A DNA stretch of 15,839 nt, taken from positions 1 to 15,839 of the forward strand of contig DATCVR010000169.1 of the NCBI GenBank assembly GCA_036566745.1, in the 5' to 3' direction. Shown here one piece after another: positions 12,614 through 15,839 of the stretch. The stretch's first letter is position 1; each line of letters begins with the position of its first letter. This DNA is from DATCVR01 sp036566745 (GTDB lineage Bacteria; Actinomycetota; Actinomycetes; Jiangellales; Jiangellaceae). A program made the position numbers and the translations under genes. The notes beneath the pieces were generated by a model, which saw nothing but the letters and a program-made list of their open reading frames with translations, ran no database searches and had not been told where the DNA came from.

Positions 12614-14325
12614 GCGCGGAGACGACACAGCAGGAGCCCCAGGAGTGGACGGACCACCGTCTCGTTCCCGAAGGCGTCCGCTTGCCCACCGGCTACAAGA
12701 TCAGCCACGGTGGGGTGTGGGTGGAGAAGCAGATCACGAAGGACGCCTTCATCGACGTTCGTGTCGCCTGGGCGCCGCTGGTCATCCGCTCCGTGTACGT
12801 CGACCCTGTCGGCGACCAGGCCGTGGAGCTGGCATGGGTCGACCGCGGCCACGTCGTCACCAGGACCGTTCAGCGCTCCGTCGTCCGACGGGGCCGGATC
12901 CTGGTGGCCACCCTCGGGGATGCGGGGCTGCCGGTCATCGAGGCAGACGCCAAGCTGGCCGAACGCTACCTCGCGGCCTTCGAATCCCTGAACCAGGGCA
13001 AGATTCCGCGGGTACACCTGGCCCGGCAGCTGGGATGGCAGAAGGACGGAACTTTCGTCACGGCACAGGACACCCCGCACCGTGTCGAGGTCAAGTTCGA
13101 CGAGCAAAAGCCTGCCCTCGCCGCGCACGCCCCCGCTGGGACGTTCGCGGGCTGGCAGGCCGCAGTAAAGCTGATGGAGGCGTACCCCGCCGCGCAGATG
13201 CCGCTGTACGCCTCCCTCGGTGCCCCGCTGCTGGAACTGGTCGGAATCAACTCGTTCACGGTCGACATCAGCGGCCGGTCGACCCGCGGGAAGACCACCG
13301 CGGCCGGCGCCGGAATGAGCGCCTGGGCAGACCCCAGCGAGAAGGCCGATGGCATGTACTCGTGGCGGACCACGATGCTCGCCGCGGAGAAGCGCCTGAA
13401 CCTGGTCAACGGTCTGCCGGTCGTCTTCGACGAGACCAAGCTCGTGCGCGACCCCGAGATGGTGCACGCCCTGCTGTACTCCATCCCGAAGAACCACGGG
13501 CAGGCCCGTGGTGGAGGCTGGCCGTCCGGCTTGCCCTGGCGGACCATCATGGTCTCCACCGGGGAGCAGTCTGTTCTCACCTTCACCACCGACCAAGGTG
13601 CCGGCGCCCGCGTCCTCACCGTGAAGGAAGCCCCGTTCGGCACGGACGGCCCGGAGTCCGCCACGGCCGCCATCGACGTCCGCGACGGCTGCGCCGAGCA
13701 CTACGGCACCGCCGGCCCCCGGTTCATCGAGAAGCTGCTCGAGGAGACCGCCGGAGACGGAAAGAAGCACATCGTCGCCCGGCACAAGGAACTGACGGAA
13801 GCGCACCGCTACGACAGCGACATGTCGGCCCGACGCGCCCCCCTGGTGGCCGTCCTCGCCCTCGCCGCGGAACTCGGCCACGAATGGGGCATCGTCCCCT
13901 TCCCGCCCCCCGAAATGCCCGTCTGGCGCCGACTGTTCGCCGTGTCGGACCAGACCGACAACCGAGGCGAGATGGCGCTCGACGTCGTCCGCGAGTACGT
14001 CGCCGCTCACGGCGCCGAGCTATGGAGCCCGCACACCGAGGAAAAGGCGCCCTACAGCGGATGGGTGGGCCGCGATCTCCAGATCGGCGGCATTCCCACG
14101 GTGGCACTGCTCCCGCAGCGTCTCCGCGAGATCCTCCAGCGCGCCAACTACGACCTGGAGGCCGTCCTGCCGAGCTGGCTCGAGGCCGACGTTCTCATCA
14201 AGAACACCAAGACCCGGCCCACCCATCTCGTCCCCAAGAAACTCGACGGCCGGCTCGCCCGGATGCTGGTCTTCACTCCCGGTCAGATCGTCAGCACCGA
14301 GACCGATCCCGACGACGGAGAGTGA
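12610..14325 (+). CDS. Replicative helicase/ATPase, DUF927-type
   Basis: A 571-residue P-loop protein. The N-terminal 200 residues include a strand-rich part (GVWVEKQITKDAFIDVRVAW) and LARQLGWQKDGTFV, like DUF927 proteins. The ATPase has Walker A GRSTRGKTT (residues 222-230) and Walker B LPVVFDETK (D274, E275), and further conserved parts are seen at GGWPSGLPWRTIMVSTGE (sensor region) and DQGAGARVL (an arginine-finger candidate). DUF927 ATPases pair with prim-pols in mobile elements and are believed to unwind the origin. It starts in the ATGA overlap with the prim-pol gene. A helicase of the related DUF3631 class is the main alternative. The iteron-like repeats begin about 50 bases after its stop. 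Confidence 0.85.
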   Translation: MSAETTQQEPQEWTDHRLVPEGVRLPTGYKISHGGVWVEKQITKDAFIDVRVAWAPLVIRSVYVDPVGDQAVELAWVDRGHVVTRTVQRSVVRRGRILVATLGDAGLPVIEADAKLAERYLAAFESLNQGKIPRVHLARQLGWQKDGTFVTAQDTPHRVEVKFDEQKPALAAHAPAGTFAGWQAAVKLMEAYPAAQMPLYASLGAPLLELVGINSFTVDISGRSTRGKTTAAGAGMSAWADPSEKADGMYSWRTTMLAAEKRLNLVNGLPVVFDETKLVRDPEMVHALLYSIPKNHGQARGGGWPSGLPWRTIMVSTGEQSVLTFTTDQGAGARVLTVKEAPFGTDGPESATAAIDVRDGCAEHYGTAGPRFIEKLLEETAGDGKKHIVARHKELTEAHRYDSDMSARRAPLVAVLALAAELGHEWGIVPFPPPEMPVWRRLFAVSDQTDNRGEMALDVVREYVAAHGAELWSPHTEEKAPYSGWVGRDLQIGGIPTVALLPQRLREILQRANYDLEAVLPSWLEADVLIKNTKTRPTHLVPKKLDGRLARMLVFTPGQIVSTETDPDDGE

Positions 14326-14328
14326 CAC

Positions 14329-14610
14329 ATGCGCCTCTCCGCCCAGAGAAGTCCTCCCTCTCTTCCGCCCAACTGCGTAACCCGCCTCAACCCCAGAGAA
14401 ACGGCAGGTCAGCGCACACGAGAACGGGTTACGCAGCCGTGCGTAACCCCAACCGAGACGGAGCCGGGTTACGCAGCCGTGCGTAACCCGCCCCTCTCCG
14501 AATCCCCGCAGGTCAAAGACCTAAAGGCGGCCTGCGGCAAGGGTTACGCAACCCTGCCCAAAACAGAGCCCGTTTTTCCCCGCGACAGAGAGAGGAGTAA
14601 CCAAGCGTGA
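14329..14610 (+). CDS. Doubtful ORF (93 aa) across the iteron region
   Basis: An open frame begins three bases after the helicase stop with GGAGAG in good position, which favours coding. Against it, codon choice is unlike its neighbours (AGA, GTA, GCA and CTT are frequent), the product is low-complexity without any domain, and most of the frame is made of the palindromic repeats. I think the DNA sequence, not the protein, is what matters here; a real short protein is not excluded. Confidence 0.25.
   Translation: MRLSAQRSPPSLPPNCVTRLNPRETAGQRTRERVTQPCVTPTETEPGYAAVRNPPLSESPQVKDLKAACGKGYATLPKTEPVFPRDRERSNQA
14374..14550. repeat. Iteron array with two perfect palindromes, candidate origin
   Basis: The 10-mer TGCGTAACCC occurs at 14374-14383, 14440-14449 and 14480-14489, and its complement GGGTTACGCA at 14426-14435, 14466-14475 and 14541-14550. 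The middle four pair into two identical 24-bp palindromes (each arm 10 bp, spacer GCCG) at 14426-14449 and 14466-14489, exactly 40 bp apart. An AT-richer patch (AAAAC and GTTTTT, 14560-14577) follows. Its place directly after prim-pol and helicase genes is that of a replication origin. Confidence 0.7.
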
Positions 14611-14753
14611 GCCGCAAGCAGGACAAGCAGCGCAGCGGACGGACATGCCGCCACTGCCACGGACCATCCGGAGCACGCGCTATCTGCTCCGCCTGCAGCC
14701 CCCGACGAGGCACCCGAGTCCACCGAGACAAGTACGCAAAGCAGGCCTCATGA
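14607..14753 (+). CDS. 48-aa four-cysteine zinc-ribbon-like protein
   Basis: A short gene that starts at GTG 14607 behind AGAGGAG and stops in an ATGA overlap with the HNH gene. The product is very basic and contains TCRHCHGPSGARAICSACS, two CxxC pairs 11 residues apart, a layout that fits one zinc-binding ribbon. Zinc ribbons of this size bind nucleic acid or partner proteins. Translational coupling to the HNH gene suggests they act together, which is inference. Its small size makes it easy to miss. Confidence 0.7.
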   Translation: MSRKQDKQRSGRTCRHCHGPSGARAICSACSPRRGTRVHRDKYAKQAS

Positions 14754-15070
14754 GTGGCGGCTGGAAGAACTCCACGAGACGCAGCCGGCTGCCCTCGAAC
14801 TGGCGGGCGCTGCGGGCAGAAGCCCACCGAAGAAACCCCTGGCACATCTGCCACCTCTGCGGTCGGCCCGGAGGCGACGCCCTCGACCACAAGCAGGCCG
14901 GCGACGACCACAGCCTCGACAACCTCGACTGGGCGCACGACCGAATGCCGCCCTACTGCCACCGCTACAAGTCGTCAGCCGAAGGCAACGCAGCCCGCCC
15001 CAGGGCGCGACGAACCCCCGAACCCCACCCCGGACTCATAGACCCACCCACAGAAGGAGACCAGTCATGA
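14750..15070 (+). CDS. HNH endonuclease next to the packaging region
   Basis: A 106-residue HNH nuclease with C34-x-x-C37 (ICHLCGR), D46-H47 (ALDHKQAGDD), N58-L59 and C70-H71 with K74 (PYCHRYKSS), so the metal and zinc positions are present. The C-terminal 30 residues are rich in Arg and Pro. In many cos phages a small HNH protein encoded near the terminase genes works with the terminase in cutting packaging sites. If the window ends are joined, this gene lies just over 800 bases upstream of terS, in line with that pattern. It overlaps the 48-aa gene by four bases and the following gene by four bases. A role in recombination or homing is the alternative. Confidence 0.85.
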   Translation: MSGGWKNSTRRSRLPSNWRALRAEAHRRNPWHICHLCGRPGGDALDHKQAGDDHSLDNLDWAHDRMPPYCHRYKSSAEGNAARPRARRTPEPHPGLIDPPTEGDQS

Positions 15071-15669
15071 ACGCAGAAGAGATCCGCCAGCAGCTCGACG
15101 CCCAGACCCAGCGCATCAACGGCCAGCGCAACCTGACCGCCGCCGCCAAGCGCACCATGCTCGCCCGCGCCTACATCCAGGCCCGCACCGCCCTCGACGA
15201 GCTGAAGGACCAGGAGGTGCAGACCGTCGCCCGCGAGCGGAAGAAGCTCGAGCGGAAGCTGTTCGGCACCACCGGGTTCAACCCCGACCCGCAGGCCGTC
15301 ATCGCCTCCCGCGACGCCAACGACCGTGCAGCCCGCATCGAGTCGCCGGCCGAGGCAGAGCGCATGCTGCAGCGGGCCGAACGGGACGGCGACAGCATCC
15401 TCGCCAAGGCCATCGCGTCCCGCGCCGCGGACTGGTCCGGTGACCCGAGCTGGGCGCGCGTCGTCCACCAGTACGTGGCCGAGCGGCCCGCCGAGGCCGA
15501 GACGCTGCAGGCCATGCAGTCGCTGCCCAACACCAACGACGCCATGTGGAAGATGAGCAAGGCGATCGAGTACGGCATCATGCCGCCCTCCGAGCTGGGT
15601 GACAGCCTGCATCCTCACCAGCTGGACGCGATCGCCTCTCAGCCGCTCGACGGTGACGTCGCAGCGTGA
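15067..15669 (+). CDS. Charged helical protein of unknown function
   Basis: A 200-residue protein with AGAAGGAG before its ATG, overlapping the HNH stop. Residues 1-70 form a strongly charged, coiled-coil-like region (EIRQQLDAQTQRINGQRN to ARERKKLERKLFG), followed by FNPDPQAVIASRDANDRAAR and a helical part (SPAEAERMLQRAERDGDSIL). There is no membrane segment or enzyme motif. Proteins of this look occur near terminase genes of actinobacterial phages, as far as I recall. Being the last gene before the presumed packaging site, it might be a packaging accessory or a factor acting on a helper's capsid assembly, but the sequence does not show this. Confidence 0.75.
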   Translation: MNAEEIRQQLDAQTQRINGQRNLTAAAKRTMLARAYIQARTALDELKDQEVQTVARERKKLERKLFGTTGFNPDPQAVIASRDANDRAARIESPAEAERMLQRAERDGDSILAKAIASRAADWSGDPSWARVVHQYVAERPAEAETLQAMQSLPNTNDAMWKMSKAIEYGIMPPSELGDSLHPHQLDAIASQPLDGDVAA

Positions 15670-15839
15670 CCTACGAACTCGGCGTCAACGGCACTCAGCG
15701 CTGCTGCATGACAGCGCCTGAGACCCATGGTGCGGACCTCTCAGCCGCACCAGCGCCGACGCCTCGGCCGGCACCGCCCGCCGGCCGGGGCACCCCGTCT
15801 GACCTGGGGGGATGCACCGCACCCCGCCCCCTCGGGGAT
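15666..15839 (+). CDS. Possible partial ORF running off the window end
   Basis: A GTG overlapping the stop of the preceding gene opens a frame of 58 codons that reaches the window end without a stop. Joined to the window start it would continue 15 codons to a TAG at 46-48, just before the terS binding site. The start overlap fits the coupling style of this element. However, the region is dominated by three hairpins and the product is Pro/Ala-rich without a domain, so it may be non-coding packaging DNA. Confidence 0.25.
   Translation, partial: MTYELGVNGTQRCCMTAPETHGADLSAAPAPTPRPAPPAGRGTPSDLGGCTAPRPLGD
15694..15791. promoter_or_regulatory. Three consecutive hairpins at the right end, candidate cos/packaging region
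   Basis: CTCAGCGCTG pairs with CAGCGCCTGAG with one bulge (15694-15722); GGTGCGG pairs with CCGCACC (15729-15751); GCCTCGGCCGGC pairs with GCCGGCCGGGGC around a 7-base loop with one wobble (15761-15791). The last could act as a terminator for the HNH operon. Together they lie between the last gene and terS if the ends are joined, where terminase-binding sites are expected. Confidence 0.45.

Noticed and set aside
14426..14489. CRISPR-like array
   Set aside because: There are only two palindromic units with a 16-bp gap and extra half-sites outside; there are no regular spacers and no cas genes.
1..15839. Complete autonomous phage genome
   Set aside because: Every sizeable plus-strand gene was assigned and none resembles portal, capsid, protease, tail, lysin or holin proteins.

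Overview
The window is high-GC DNA with strong G/C third-codon bias, frequent GTG starts and ATGA/GTGA stop-start overlaps. Its gene families (SpdB-like DUF2637, FtsK/TraB-type translocase, GntR-UTRA repressor, prim-pol) are those of Streptomyces integrative elements (AICEs), so the host is most likely Streptomyces or a close relative. Everything here comes from reading the sequence; no database search was run.

Layout. (1) 1-2171: a terminator-like hairpin, then small and large terminase subunits. (2) 2194-3660: a tyrosine integrase, then an intergenic region with a 43-bp copy of only the 3' half of a tRNA-Arg(ACG) gene, read as attP, flanked on both sides by CGTGAGA repeats that look like integrase arm sites. 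(3) 3683-4638: a minus-strand GntR/UTRA repressor and a divergent promoter region carrying paired CCTAGG operators, then a large leader hairpin. (4) 4639-10523: a tightly coupled plus-strand operon with an excisionase-like HTH protein, two DUF6907-like proteins, small unknowns, an HNH protein, an SpdB-like membrane protein, another small membrane protein and a large FtsK/TraB-type DNA translocase. (5) 10524-10985: about 460 bases without a clear gene, with short repeats, a good sigma-70-type promoter and a row of hairpins. (6) 10986-14325: a second coupled operon with an XRE regulator, an AlpA/excisionase-like HTH protein, a small Cys protein, a prim-pol and a DUF927-type helicase. (7) 14326-14606: six copies of a 10-bp repeat, including two perfect 24-bp palindromes exactly 40 bp apart, the best candidate origin. 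(8) 14607-15669: a 48-aa four-Cys protein, an HNH endonuclease and a charged helical protein. (9) 15670-15839: three consecutive hairpins, then the window end.

Interpretation. There is one attachment core in the middle with element genes on both sides, and no capsid, portal, protease, tail, lysin or holin gene. The window therefore looks like a free-form (attP-containing) genome, opened just upstream of the terminase genes where cos-type phage genomes are conventionally opened. Packaging genes without structural genes suggest a helper-dependent phage satellite; spread genes (Tra/Spd) and a prim-pol/helicase replicon suggest AICE ancestry. The exciting reading is a small mobile element that can both spread between mycelial compartments and be packaged into another phage's particles. 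Streptomyces satellites of about this scale have been reported (the MiniFlayer/MulchRoom type, from memory); whether this is one of them or a relative cannot be decided from sequence reading alone.
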